Positions 26,656 to 35,130 of a DNA stretch of 64,000 bases are shown here, in pieces. The notes under the pieces were generated by a model. It searched no databases, had not been told where the DNA came from, and saw only the letters and a list, made by a program, of their open reading frames with translations. This DNA is from Streptomyces sp. NBC_01754 (GTDB taxonomy: Bacteria > Actinomycetota > Actinomycetes > Streptomycetales > Streptomycetaceae), in the NCBI RefSeq assembly GCF_035918015.1, contig NZ_CP109132.1, forward strand, positions 5,518,001-5,582,000. Reading direction: 5' to 3'. Both the position numbers and the translations under genes were made by a program. How positions within the stretch are numbered: the stretch's first letter is position 1; every line of letters starts with the position of its first letter.

Positions 26656-27714
26656 ATGAGCGAGTCGAGTGACAGAGAACAGCGGTACGACGTGGTGGTC
26701 GTCGGCGGCGGGGCGGCTGGGCTGAGCGGGGCGCTCGCGCTGTCCCGGGCCCGGCGTTCGGTGCTCGTGGTCGACGCGTGCGGCCCGCGCAACGCGCCCG
26801 CTTCCCACGCGCACAACTACCTGGGACGTGAGGGGGTTCCGCCCCTGGAGCTGCTGGCCACAGGCCGGGCCGAGGCGGCCGGCTACGGGGCGGAGATCGT
26901 CGAAGGCGAGGTGGTGGCGGCCGAGAGGCTGCCGGGAGGCGGCTTCCGGGTCGTACGGGAGGACGGGTCCGCAGTCGAGGCGCGCAGGCTGCTGGTCACC
27001 ACGGGGCTCGTGGACGAGCTGCCGCCCGTGCCCGGCGTGGCCGAGCGCTGGGGCCGCGACGTGCTGCACTGCCCGTACTGCCACGGCTGGGAGGTCAGGA
27101 ACCGGCCCGTCGGCATCCTGGCGGCCGGCCCGATGGCCGTGCGCCAGGCGCTGCTGTGGCGGCAGTGGACCGACGACGTGGTGCTGTTCCGGCACACCGC
27201 GCCCGACTTCACCGACGAGGAGTACGAGCAGCTCGCCGCCCGGTCCGTCGCCGTGGTGGACGGCGAGGTGGCCGCACTGGAGGTGGCGGGCGACCGGCTC
27301 ACCGGGATCCGGCTCGCCTCGGGCACCGTGATCTCCCGTGAGGCGGTGGTGGTGCAGCCCCGCTTCACCGCACGGTCCGGGGTCCTGGAAGGCCTCGGGC
27401 TCGCCCCCACGGAGATGGAGGTCGCCGGGCAGGCCCTCGGCTCGTACATCGCCGCAGACCCCACGGGGGCCACCGAGCTGCCCGGGGTATGGGTGGCCGG
27501 TAACGTCACCAACCCCATGGAGCAGGTCATCGGTTCGGCGGCCGCAGGGCTGAAGGCGGCCTCGGTGATCAACATGGACCTCGTGACCGAGGACACCCGC
27601 CGCGCGGTCGAGGCCCGCCGCGCCCCCTTCTCGGTCTTCTCGGCCGAGGCCGAGCGCCAGGTCGCCGAGCGCGTGCTCGGGGACAGCCGTCATGGACTTA
27701 CGGAGACACGATGA
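26656..27714 (+). CDS. Thioredoxin-reductase-like FAD/NAD(P) oxidoreductase
   Basis: 352-aa flavoprotein. An N-terminal FAD Rossmann motif VVVGGGAAGLSGALAL (about residues 14-29), the redox pair Cys139-Pro-Tyr-Cys142 in HCPYCHGWE, and the C-terminal GVWVAGNVTNPMEQVIGSAAAG FAD clamp define the TrxR-like class. It lacks an obvious thioredoxin partner nearby, so a role as a small-molecule disulphide or ferredoxin-type reductase is open. The ATG at 26656 follows GGAGG; a GTG at 26647 is less well placed. It overlaps the methyltransferase gene by four bases, so they are an operon. Confidence 0.9.
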   Translation: MSESSDREQRYDVVVVGGGAAGLSGALALSRARRSVLVVDACGPRNAPASHAHNYLGREGVPPLELLATGRAEAAGYGAEIVEGEVVAAERLPGGGFRVVREDGSAVEARRLLVTTGLVDELPPVPGVAERWGRDVLHCPYCHGWEVRNRPVGILAAGPMAVRQALLWRQWTDDVVLFRHTAPDFTDEEYEQLAARSVAVVDGEVAALEVAGDRLTGIRLASGTVISREAVVVQPRFTARSGVLEGLGLAPTEMEVAGQALGSYIAADPTGATELPGVWVAGNVTNPMEQVIGSAAAGLKAASVINMDLVTEDTRRAVEARRAPFSVFSAEAERQVAERVLGDSRHGLTETR

Positions 27715-28370
27715 CCAGCGACGAGACCACGGACCGCACCGAGACGACGGACCGTACCGACGCCGAGATGTGGGACGACCGCTACCGCGAGAGCGACCGG
27801 ATCTGGAGCGGCAACCCCAACACCGTGCTGGTACAGGAGGTGGAGGGCCTGACACCGGGACGCGCCCTGGACCTCGGCTGCGGCGAGGGCGCCGACGCGG
27901 TCCGGCTCGCGCGGTGGGGCTGGAAGGTCACGGCCACGGACATCTCCCGGGTCGCGCTGGAGCGCGCGGCGGTCCACGCGGCGGAGGCCGGGGTGGCCGA
28001 CCGCGTCGACTGGCAGTGGCACGACCTGGGGGCGACCTTCCCCGAGGGGGAGTTCGACCTGGTCTCGGCCCAGTTCCTGCACTCCATGGGTGATCTGCCG
28101 CGCGAGGCGATCCTGCACCGGGCGGCCCGGGCCGTCGCCCCGGGCGGTGTACTGCTCGTCGTCGGACACGCCGGCTTCCCGCACTGGGAGCAGAACCCCG
28201 ACCCGTCCGTCCGGTTCCCGACGCCCGACGAGGTGCTGTCCTCCCTCGAACTGCCGGACGGCGCCTGGGAGGTCCTGCTCAGCGGTGAGCACGAGCGCGT
28301 CCAGAACGACCCGGACGGCAACCCCACCACCCGCACGGACAACGCGCTGAAGGTCCGCCGCACGGCGTGA
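27711..28370 (+). CDS. Class I SAM-dependent methyltransferase
   Basis: 219-aa methyltransferase with motif I ALDLGCGEGADAVRLA (about residues 51-66), an acidic motif II (VTATDIS) and the FDLVSAQFLHSM post-motif. It resembles TehB/thiopurine-type enzymes often found behind TrxR-like genes in Streptomyces. Starts at the ATGA overlap with the flavoprotein stop. The substrate is unknown; detoxification of metalloid or thiol compounds would fit the pairing. Confidence 0.88.
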   Translation: MTSDETTDRTETTDRTDAEMWDDRYRESDRIWSGNPNTVLVQEVEGLTPGRALDLGCGEGADAVRLARWGWKVTATDISRVALERAAVHAAEAGVADRVDWQWHDLGATFPEGEFDLVSAQFLHSMGDLPREAILHRAARAVAPGGVLLVVGHAGFPHWEQNPDPSVRFPTPDEVLSSLELPDGAWEVLLSGEHERVQNDPDGNPTTRTDNALKVRRTA

Positions 28371-28505
28371 CCCGGCAGGGTGGCCGCTCGTTACGGAAGC
28401 GTTACGGAAGCGCCCACCGAAGGGCTTGCGCCGGGCCGAAGCGGCGGGGGACGTCGTCCTGGTCGGTCTGCCACGGCTGTACGGGGCGAATGACCGACGG
28501 CGGGT

Positions 28506-28557
28506 ACGCCGAAGCGCCCGCGTCCCACCCCGAGGGGCGGTGCGGGCGCTTCGGCGT
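28506..28557. terminator. Bidirectional terminator, methyltransferase/yceI
   Basis: A perfect 16-base stem, ACGCCGAAGCGCCCGC at 28506-28521 with its complement at 28542-28557 and a 20-base loop, lies between convergent genes. A tandem 11-base repeat (GTTACGGAAGC twice, 28390-28411) precedes it and has no evident function. Confidence 0.8.
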
Positions 28558-28568
28558 CGTACGAGGGA

Positions 28569-29186
28569 TCAGGCCTGCGGGGCGGCCTTGATCGCGGAGA
28601 TGTCGAAGTTCAGCTTGATCTTGTCGCCGACCAGCACACCGCCGGTCTCCAGCGCCGCGTTGTAGGTCAGGCCCCAGTCGGAGCGCAGGATCTCGGCGCT
28701 GCCCTCGAAGCCGACGCGCTGGTTGCCGTAGGGGTCCGTGGCGGAGCCGTTGAACTCCAGGTCGATGGAGAGCGGGCGCGTGACGTCCTTGATGGTGAGG
28801 TCGCCGGTGATCCGGTACGCGTCGCCGCCGAGCTGCTCCGCGGTGGTGGAGCGGAACGTCATCAGGGGGAACGTCTCGGCGTCGAAGAAGTCGCCGCTGA
28901 CGAGGTGCCCGTCGCGGTCGGCGATGCCGGTGTCGACGCTGGCGATCTTCACGTCGATGGAGGCCGAGGAGCGGGACGGGTCGGAGCCGTCGAGCTTCAG
29001 CGTGCCCTCGTGCTCACCGAAGGAGCCGCGCACATTGGTCACCATGGCGTGGCGCACGGTGAAGCCGATGGTGCTGTGAGCGGGGTCGATCGCGTAGTCG
29101 CCGGTCATTGCGGCCAGCGCGGGGTCCACCGTGAGGGCGGCGGTGGTGGACGGGGCGTTGTTGTTCTTGCGGTTGAACAGAGCCAT
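28569..29186 (-). CDS. YceI-family lipid-binding protein
   Basis: 205-aa protein with the YceI lipocalin-like barrel (about residues 28-200): YAIDPAHSTIGFTVRHAMVTNVRGSF, FPLMTFRST, and LTIKDVTRPL. Family members bind long polyisoprenoids. It has no signal peptide: the N-terminus MALFNRKNNN is polar, as in other Streptomyces copies, so the protein is probably cytoplasmic. A good sigma-70-type promoter lies about 80 bases upstream. Confidence 0.92.
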   Translation of the reverse strand: MALFNRKNNNAPSTTAALTVDPALAAMTGDYAIDPAHSTIGFTVRHAMVTNVRGSFGEHEGTLKLDGSDPSRSSASIDVKIASVDTGIADRDGHLVSGDFFDAETFPLMTFRSTTAEQLGGDAYRITGDLTIKDVTRPLSIDLEFNGSATDPYGNQRVGFEGSAEILRSDWGLTYNAALETGGVLVGDKIKLNFDISAIKAAPQA

Positions 29187-29267
29187 GGCTCCTCCTCGGG
29201 GGACGTGTACGGAGGGTGCGTACAGACGAGTGGGGTCGAAGTTGTTGTTTAATCTTCAACGACACTG

Positions 29268-29296
29268 ACTGTAGCCCTGTTTTGTTCAAAGTTCAA
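29268..29296 (-). promoter_or_regulatory. Probable yceI promoter
   Basis: On the minus strand TTGAAC (29296-29291) and TACAGT (29273-29268) are separated by exactly 17 bases, matching the vegetative consensus. Flanking GTTGAAGAT/AAACAAC sequences form an imperfect dyad that might bind a regulator. Confidence 0.6.
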
Positions 29297-29459
29297 CATC
29301 CCTGTCAGGTCATTTTCCGGACGGGTCCGGCGGTCGCGCGGGCGGACTGCTCCCGCCCTCTGGCGGACGCGCGTAGAACCGGGCAGGATCGCCCTGCTCG
29401 ATCCGTACAGCACGGCGGCACGTGTTCCCCGAATTGTCATGAGCAGGAGGAATCCCCCC

Positions 29460-29990
29460 ATGCAGCTGACCCGTCCGAGACTGCGCTCGGCCCTGACCGC
29501 CCTGGCCCTCGTCCTCGGTGTCCTGTTCGCACCCGGCGTCGGCCTCCTCGGCGCCGGCGGCACGACCGAGGCCCACGCCGTCACCAAGCTGACCCACGCC
29601 CAGGCCACCTCCCGATTCAGCTCCTCCGGGATCACCTGGTCGTCGTCCGGTGGCTGCTCCAACCGCAACGTCTCGACCTGCACCTCCTTCGACCAGCTCA
29701 ACCTGCCGACCGCCCAGGGCGCGCAGACGCTCAAGAGCGCCACGGGCTGTGCCCTCAACATCACCGGAGGCACCGAGACCGGGCACGCGAGCGGCACCTA
29801 CTCGCACTGGAACGGATACAAGCTCGACTTCCGCAAGAGCACCTGTCTGACCAACTACATCAAGAGCGCCTTCACCTACATCGGACAGCGCGGCGACGGC
29901 GCCGCCCAGTACCGGTCCGGCTCCGGCAACGTCTACGCGGACGAGGGCAACCACTGGGACGTGACGTACCACAACTGCGGCGGCTGCTGA
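29460..29990 (+). CDS. Small secreted cysteine-rich protein, M15-peptidase-like
   Basis: 176-aa protein with a Sec signal peptide (basic start, hydrophobic 11-31, cleavage after EAHA, residue 40). The mature 136 residues contain SHWNGYKLD (His116, Asp123) and NHWDV (His165), which copy the spacing logic of zinc DD-/LD-peptidases of the M15/hedgehog-like type (SxHxxGxAxD ... HxD). Six cysteines (66, 74, 97, 129, 173, 176) could form three disulphides. A peptidoglycan- or peptide-directed zinc hydrolase outside the cell is my inference; I did not recognise a named family with certainty. GGAGGA precedes the ATG. Confidence 0.65.
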   Translation: MQLTRPRLRSALTALALVLGVLFAPGVGLLGAGGTTEAHAVTKLTHAQATSRFSSSGITWSSSGGCSNRNVSTCTSFDQLNLPTAQGAQTLKSATGCALNITGGTETGHASGTYSHWNGYKLDFRKSTCLTNYIKSAFTYIGQRGDGAAQYRSGSGNVYADEGNHWDVTYHNCGGC

Positions 29991-30001
29991 CCGAGCGCGC
30001 C

Positions 30002-30064
30002 CGACCGTGCCCCCGGCCCGGGCCCGGCCCCTCGCCCCGGGTCCGCAGGCCGGGGGCACGGTCG
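30002..30064. terminator. Bidirectional terminator
   Basis: A perfect 17-base stem (30002-30018 with 30048-30064), beginning CGACCGTGCCCCC, closes a GC-rich 29-base loop between the convergent secreted-protein and amidohydrolase genes. Confidence 0.8.
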
Positions 30065-30083
30065 CGTACGGCGCGGTCGCGGC

Positions 30084-31406
30084 TCAGGGGCAGAGCGGCG
30101 GCAGCGATCCGCCGGTGAGGACGCCCGCCCGGTCGACGGCGATCCGGCCCTCCTTCACCACGGCCAGGATGTGGCGGGGCTCGCCCAGGGAGGCGATGGC
30201 GGTGAGCGGATCGATGTCCGTGACCAGCAGGTCGGCGGCCTTGCCCGCCTCCAGCGTGCCGGTGACGTCGTCCACCCCGCACAGCCGGGCGGCACCGCTG
30301 GTCCCGGCCACGATCGCGTCCATGGGCGTCAGCCCGGCGATCCCCACGAGCAGGCCCAGCTCCTCCAGGTTCCTGCCGTGGCCGACGGCCAGCCCGCTGT
30401 CGGTGCCCAGCGCGATGCGTACCCCCGCGGCCGCCGACCGGCCCACCGACTCCTGGGCGATGCGGTGCCAGCGCACCCCCTTCTCGTACGCCGACGGCGA
30501 GGTGCGGGCCGGGTCCAGGTCCTGCGTCGTCTCCAGCAGGGTCGGTACCAGGTACTGGCCCCGGTCCACCATCTCCGCCCGCAACTCGTCGTCCAGGGCG
30601 TAGCCGTGTTCGACGCTGGTGACGCCCGAGCGCACGGCGGCCTCGATGCCGGGCCGCCCGATGGCGTGCGCGGCGACGGGCAGGCCACCGTAGGCCCGCG
30701 CCTCCTCGACGGCGGCCCGGATCATCTCCGGACGCAGTCCCAGCCACTCGGGCCGGTCGTGCGGCGAGGTGACACCGCCGCTGGTGGCCAGCTTGACGCA
30801 GTCCGCACCCACCGCGACCAGGTCGCGTACGCGGGCCCGCATGTCGTCCACGGAACCGACCAGACTGCGCGGGCTCTCGGGGAAGGTGACGGCGACGGCC
30901 AGCCCGTCGATGCCCCCGGCGAGGGTGAAGTCCGCGTGACCGGCCCGCTGGCTCAGCATGGTGACCGACACCAGCAGCCGGGGCCCCGCGATCCTCCGCT
31001 CCGCCACCGCCTGCCGGAAGCCCGCGTCCAGGCCCATCAGGTCCCGGGCGGTGGTCACCCCGTTCTCCAGGGTGACGCGCAGGCGGTCCAGGACCTTCAG
31101 GGTCCGGTAGCTGGGCAGTTCGTAGAGGCCCTGGAGCGGGTTGCCGGCGGGGCCCGGCAGGGCGAAGTGCACATGGGTGTCGACGAAGCCGGGACACACG
31201 GTCCGCCCGCCCAGGTCCACCCGGGCCGACGGCGCGAGGTCCGCGGGCAGGCCGCTCGCGGGACCGGCCCAGCGGACCACCGCGTCTTCGATCAGCAACG
31301 CGGCGTCCGGCACCGGAGGGCGCCCGCTTCCGTCGATCAGCCGGAGGTGGTGGAGAAGGGTGCGTGCGCCGGGCTTCGGGGAGGGCGTCTCGTCGAGAGG
31401 GGGCAT
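30084..31406 (-). CDS. Amidohydrolase (imidazolonepropionase/prolidase-like)
   Basis: 440-aa metal-dependent amidohydrolase of the PF01979 superfamily. Ligands in order: HVH in DTHVHFALPG (about residue 80), a Lys in DCVKLATSGG that may be carbamylated, His in VAAHAIG, His in VEHGYALD, and the catalytic Asp in LGTDSG. Members of this subgroup hydrolyse Xaa-Pro or other dipeptides, or cyclic imides. The start ATG at 31406 (MPPLDE) is uncertain; a GTG at 31424 would add six residues and neither has a strong ribosome-binding site. It stands alone, 113 bases from the glucanase gene on the same strand. Confidence 0.85.
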   Translation of the reverse strand: MPPLDETPSPKPGARTLLHHLRLIDGSGRPPVPDAALLIEDAVVRWAGPASGLPADLAPSARVDLGGRTVCPGFVDTHVHFALPGPAGNPLQGLYELPSYRTLKVLDRLRVTLENGVTTARDLMGLDAGFRQAVAERRIAGPRLLVSVTMLSQRAGHADFTLAGGIDGLAVAVTFPESPRSLVGSVDDMRARVRDLVAVGADCVKLATSGGVTSPHDRPEWLGLRPEMIRAAVEEARAYGGLPVAAHAIGRPGIEAAVRSGVTSVEHGYALDDELRAEMVDRGQYLVPTLLETTQDLDPARTSPSAYEKGVRWHRIAQESVGRSAAAGVRIALGTDSGLAVGHGRNLEELGLLVGIAGLTPMDAIVAGTSGAARLCGVDDVTGTLEAGKAADLLVTDIDPLTAIASLGEPRHILAVVKEGRIAVDRAGVLTGGSLPPLCP

Positions 31407-31519
31407 CCACCAACGATCCGCCACGCACCCGGCGGCCGCAGGGCCGAGTGGGCCGGACGGGCGCCGGACGTACGCGGGCCCGCCCGCCGCACGGGGCGGC
31501 CGGGCGGGCCCGGGCAGGC

Positions 31520-32746
31520 TCAGGAGCCGACGCTCACCGTGAAGCGCCGCGGGTTGCCGTCGTTCGCCGCACCCGAGACGTCCGGCTCACCGTCGGGCCG
31601 CACGTCGTCGTACGGGAAGGCGTACCCGATGGGGGAGTTCGCGTGGACGACCCGGGACCAGTGGTTGGTCACCGCGCCCTGGTAGTAGTCGGCCACCGTC
31701 GTGCCGTTCGGCTGCTGCGGGTGGCTGAGCATGATCGACCGGTTGAAGCCCGCCGCGATCCTGGCCAGCAGCGCCTTCTTGTCGTCCGAGTCGTTCGGGT
31801 CGTTGGTGAAGGGGCCGTGGTTGCAGGTGAAGATGTCCTTCGACGTGGGCTTGGAGAAGGTGTGGCCGCCCTCGAAGACCAGCGTGTCACCGCTGACCCG
31901 GCCCGCCAGAGTGCCCCGGCCGCCCTGGAGGTCGATCCGCAGGTCGGTGGAGCGGTACTTCTCCCAGACCTCGTCGATCTGCGCCGTGAACAGGTCCCGG
32001 AACGGCATCTCGTCGGGCCGGTCGAAGTACGGCGCCATCAGGTTCTGCGGCGAGACGACCCGCAGCACCTGCCCGTCGGCCCCGCGGGTGACCAGCTTGT
32101 CCCAGGGCTGCCCGTCGGAGGCCGCTTGGGCCGTCAGGCCGTCGGCGATGCGCTGTACGGCGCCGTCCGGGAGCGGGGCGACGGTGTGGGTGGAGTCGCC
32201 CTCCACGGTGAGGCCGATCGGCAGCGCCGTCACCAGGTCGACGTAGCTGATGTTGGCGTAGATCTGCTGCGGGTTGAAGGTGAACTCGCAGAAGGACCAG
32301 GTGCGTCCGTAGTTCGGGTCGGTGGGCGTCGCGAAGGCCGGCTCGACCAGCGAGGGACCCGGGTTCAGATAGAAGTCCAGCTTGTCGTCGCGGACGAAGT
32401 AGACGCGGGCCCCGTACATCTGAGGCAACGTCAGCACGACCGGTGCCGTGCCCGCGCCGTTCAGCGGGATGGCGCAGTCCACCGGCAGCGGGGTCTGCGG
32501 GGCGCCCGGCGACTCCGGCCGGTACACGCTGCCGTCGGCCCGTAGCAGCACCCAGCGGTCGGTCCCCTGCTCGTGGCCGGTGACGTAGGCGTGCACCGTG
32601 CCGGGCAACGAACGGTTCTCCAGGGCCAGTTCGCAGGTGGCGGGCGCTGCCGACGCACGCGGGCTCAGGGCGCTGCCCCAGAGCGGGTAGGTGAGCGCGG
32701 TCGCGGAGGCGGCGGCGCCGGTCAGGAACATTCTGCGTGAAATCAC
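31520..32746 (-). CDS. GH64 beta-1,3-glucanase, Tat-secreted
   Basis: 408-aa extracellular glucanase of family 64 (laminaripentaose-producing type, as in Streptomyces matensis). A twin-arginine signal SRRMFLTGAAASA opens the protein, with cleavage expected after PRASA (about residue 34). The GH64 body follows: ALENRSLPGTVHAYVTG, VYFVRDDKLDFYLNPGP, WSFCEFTFNPQQIYANISYVD (which should include the catalytic acids of the family), and SNPIGYAFPYDDV-like end (HANSPIGYAFPYDDV). It degrades fungal or algal beta-1,3-glucan. A LacI-type operator palindrome lies 117 bases upstream. Confidence 0.93.
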   Translation of the reverse strand: MISRRMFLTGAAASATALTYPLWGSALSPRASAAPATCELALENRSLPGTVHAYVTGHEQGTDRWVLLRADGSVYRPESPGAPQTPLPVDCAIPLNGAGTAPVVLTLPQMYGARVYFVRDDKLDFYLNPGPSLVEPAFATPTDPNYGRTWSFCEFTFNPQQIYANISYVDLVTALPIGLTVEGDSTHTVAPLPDGAVQRIADGLTAQAASDGQPWDKLVTRGADGQVLRVVSPQNLMAPYFDRPDEMPFRDLFTAQIDEVWEKYRSTDLRIDLQGGRGTLAGRVSGDTLVFEGGHTFSKPTSKDIFTCNHGPFTNDPNDSDDKKALLARIAAGFNRSIMLSHPQQPNGTTVADYYQGAVTNHWSRVVHANSPIGYAFPYDDVRPDGEPDVSGAANDGNPRRFTVSVGS

Positions 32747-33175
32747 GGAGGGACTCCCGGGGGTGTGGGGCCGCAGGCGGAATCATGGGGGAGGTGACGC
32801 GTGGGGCCGTCTGCGGTGCGCACCACTCTCGCCATGGGCACTGTAAGCGTCAAGAGTTATGGCTGAGAGCGCTCTCAGAAGCGAAGTATCTTCACAACCC
32901 GACGGCCTCGGCCCCGTCCCGGCCGTCGTCGGAGATCGCGTCGCCACCCCTCGGCGGGTACCTCCGCCCGGTGGATCCACGGCGTGGCGCGGCGCGGTGG
33001 GGTGTGCCTCGCGCCACATATGCCGCTTTGTCGGAGGCCCACAACGAGGGAGCCTCGAGGGCTGGTGGATCGGCCGCCCGGAGCGTGGATTCTGTCCGGT
33101 GCCACCAGGAAACCGGGCGCGAGACTGTTCGGAGTCGACGGCGCGGATTCCATGGTCCGTTCGTAGGGTCGGTAC
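32747..33175. other. Divergent intergenic region, glucanase/accB
   Basis: 429 bases without a credible gene. It holds the LacI-type palindrome, a TTGACG that could be the -35 of the glucanase promoter (32853-32848 on the minus strand), and the upstream region of accB, for which I could not define a promoter. Confidence 0.55.
32863..32878. promoter_or_regulatory. LacI-family operator palindrome (CebR-like)
   Basis: CTGAGAGCGCTCTCAG is a perfect 16-base palindrome. Its TGAGAGCGCTCTCA core differs in one base per half from the CebR operator TGGGAGCGCTCCCA of Streptomyces. Position just upstream of the glucanase promoter suggests repression by a LacI-family sugar sensor and induction by gluco-oligosaccharides. 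Confidence 0.72.
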
Positions 33176-34759
33176 ATGACCGTTGTGGACGAAATCCCGG
33201 GCGAGCCGAGCGACACCCGTGGCCGGGTGGCCGAACTGCTGGCGCTGCGCGAGCAGGCGCGGCGCGGACCGAGTGACCGGGCGACCGAGGCCCAGCACGC
33301 CAAGGGCAAGCTGACGGCCCGGGAGCGCATCGAGCTGCTGCTGGACGCGGATTCGTTCAAGGAGGTCGAGCAGCTGCGCCGGCACCGGGCGACCGGCTTC
33401 GGCCTGGAGGCCAAGAAGCCGTACACCGACGGTGTCATCACCGGCTGGGGCACGGTCGAGGGCCGCACCGTGTTCGTGTACGCGCACGACTTCCGGATCT
33501 TCGGAGGAGCGCTGGGCGAGGCCCACGCCACCAAGATCCACAAGATCATGGACATGGCCATCTCGGCCGGTGCCCCGCTGGTCTCGCTGAACGACGGCGC
33601 CGGCGCCCGCATCCAGGAGGGCGTGAGCGCGCTCGCCGGATACGGCGGCATCTTCCAGCGCAACACCCGGGCCTCCGGTGTCATCCCGCAGATCAGTGTG
33701 ATGCTCGGCCCGTGCGCCGGCGGCGCGGCCTACAGCCCGGCCCTCACCGACTTCGTGTTCATGGTCCGTGAGACCTCGCAGATGTTCATCACCGGCCCGG
33801 ACGTCGTCAAGGCGGTCACCGGTGAGGAGATCACCCAGAACGGCCTCGGCGGCGCGGACGTGCACGCCGAGACCTCGGGCGTCGCGCACTTCGCGTACGA
33901 CGACGAGGAGACCTGCATCGCCGAGGTCCGCTACCTGATCGGGATGCTGCCCTCCAACAACCGGGAGAACCCGCCGGTCGTCCCCAGCGACGACCCGGCC
34001 GACCGGCGCGGCGACGTCCTGCTGGACCTGGTCCCGGCCGACGGCAACCGCCCGTACGACATGCACAAGGTCATCGAGGAGCTCGTCGACGACGGCGACT
34101 TCCTGGAGGTCCACGAGCGCTGGGCCCGCAACATCGTGTGCGCCCTGGCCCGGCTCGACGGCCAGGTCGTCGGCATCGTGGCCAACCAGCCGCAGTCCCT
34201 GGCCGGTGTCCTGGACATCGAGGCGTCCGAGAAGGCCGCACGATTCGTCCAGATGTGTGACGCCTTCAACATTCCCATCATCACTCTCCTGGACGTACCC
34301 GGCTTCCTGCCCGGCGTCGACCAGGAGCACGGTGGGATCATCAGGCACGGCGCCAAACTCCTGTACGCCTACTGCAACGCCACCGTGCCGAGGATCTCCC
34401 TGATCCTGCGCAAGGCCTACGGAGGCGCGTACATCGTCATGGACAGCCAGTCCATCGGCGCCGACCTCACCTACGCCTGGCCCACCAACGAGATCGCGGT
34501 GATGGGTGCCGAGGGTGCCGCCAACGTCATCTTCCGCCGCCAGATCGCCGACGCCGAGGACCCCGAGGCCATGCGGGCCCGCATGGTCAAGGAGTACAAG
34601 GCCGAGCTGATGCACCCCTACTACGCCGCGGAGCGCGGACTGGTCGACGACGTCATCGACCCGGCCGAGACACGCGAGGTACTGATCGCCTCACTCGCGA
34701 TGCTCCGCACCAAGCACGCAGACCTGCCGTCGCGCAAGCACGGCAACCCTCCGCAGTAG
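33176..34759 (+). CDS. accB: Acyl-CoA carboxylase beta subunit (AccB type)
   Basis: 527-aa carboxyltransferase that moves CO2 from carboxy-biotin to acetyl-, propionyl- or butyryl-CoA, supplying malonyl-, methylmalonyl- or ethylmalonyl-CoA. Both crotonase-like halves are complete, with the oxyanion glycines in GPCAGGAAYSPAL and RKAYGGAYIVM. The specificity position after GGAY is Ile420, as in S. coelicolor AccB; PccB has Asp there. It pairs with the epsilon-subunit gene 62 bases downstream; the biotinylated alpha subunit is encoded elsewhere. The context next to tandem conservons matches SCO5535. Confidence 0.94.
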   Translation: MTVVDEIPGEPSDTRGRVAELLALREQARRGPSDRATEAQHAKGKLTARERIELLLDADSFKEVEQLRRHRATGFGLEAKKPYTDGVITGWGTVEGRTVFVYAHDFRIFGGALGEAHATKIHKIMDMAISAGAPLVSLNDGAGARIQEGVSALAGYGGIFQRNTRASGVIPQISVMLGPCAGGAAYSPALTDFVFMVRETSQMFITGPDVVKAVTGEEITQNGLGGADVHAETSGVAHFAYDDEETCIAEVRYLIGMLPSNNRENPPVVPSDDPADRRGDVLLDLVPADGNRPYDMHKVIEELVDDGDFLEVHERWARNIVCALARLDGQVVGIVANQPQSLAGVLDIEASEKAARFVQMCDAFNIPIITLLDVPGFLPGVDQEHGGIIRHGAKLLYAYCNATVPRISLILRKAYGGAYIVMDSQSIGADLTYAWPTNEIAVMGAEGAANVIFRRQIADAEDPEAMRARMVKEYKAELMHPYYAAERGLVDDVIDPAETREVLIASLAMLRTKHADLPSRKHGNPPQ

Positions 34760-34821
34760 TCCGGGCCGCCGCGGCGACCCCGCCCACGTCCGAGACCCAC
34801 TGTCCAGAAGACGGAGACACC

Positions 34822-35025
34822 ATGAGCGTCATTCCCGCCGAGTCCGTGCTGCGCGTCGAGAAGGGGCAGGCCGGCCCAGAGGAGCTCGCCGCCATCACCG
34901 CCGTCCTCCTCGCCCGCGCGGCCACCCGCCCCGAGGAGCCCGCCCTCCGGGGCCGCAGCACGGCCGGCTGGCGCCGTCTGGAGCGCACCCCCGGCTTCCG
35001 CGCCCCGCACAGCTGGCAGGGCTGA
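34822..35025 (+). CDS. accE: Acyl-CoA carboxylase epsilon subunit
   Basis: 67-aa small subunit that strengthens the alpha-beta interaction of actinobacterial acyl-CoA carboxylases. It has the usual VLRVEKGQAGPEELAAITAVL helix and the C-terminal W-rich end (GWRRLERTPGFRAPHSWQG). GGAGAC lies ahead of the ATG, and the gene follows accB, so the two are cotranscribed. Confidence 0.92.
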   Translation: MSVIPAESVLRVEKGQAGPEELAAITAVLLARAATRPEEPALRGRSTAGWRRLERTPGFRAPHSWQG

Positions 35026-35061
35026 GAACGCCCCCTCAGGGCCGTCACGGGCGCTGGGACG

Positions 35062-35120
35062 CCGTACGGCGAAGGCCCCGTACTCCTCGTCACGAGGAGT
35101 ACGGGGCCTTCGCCGTACGG
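35062..35120. terminator. Bidirectional terminator, 28-bp perfect stem
   Basis: Arms at 35062-35089 and 35093-35120 are perfectly complementary over 28 bases with a TCA loop. It separates the convergent accBE and conservon transcripts, and its foot is only 10 bases from the cvnD stop. Confidence 0.9.
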
Positions 35121-35130
35121 GGGCGGCCGC

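Noticed and set aside
33176..34759. Propionyl-CoA carboxylase PccB annotation
   Set aside because: The specificity residue is Ile420 rather than Asp, and the neighbourhood is that of accB-accE.
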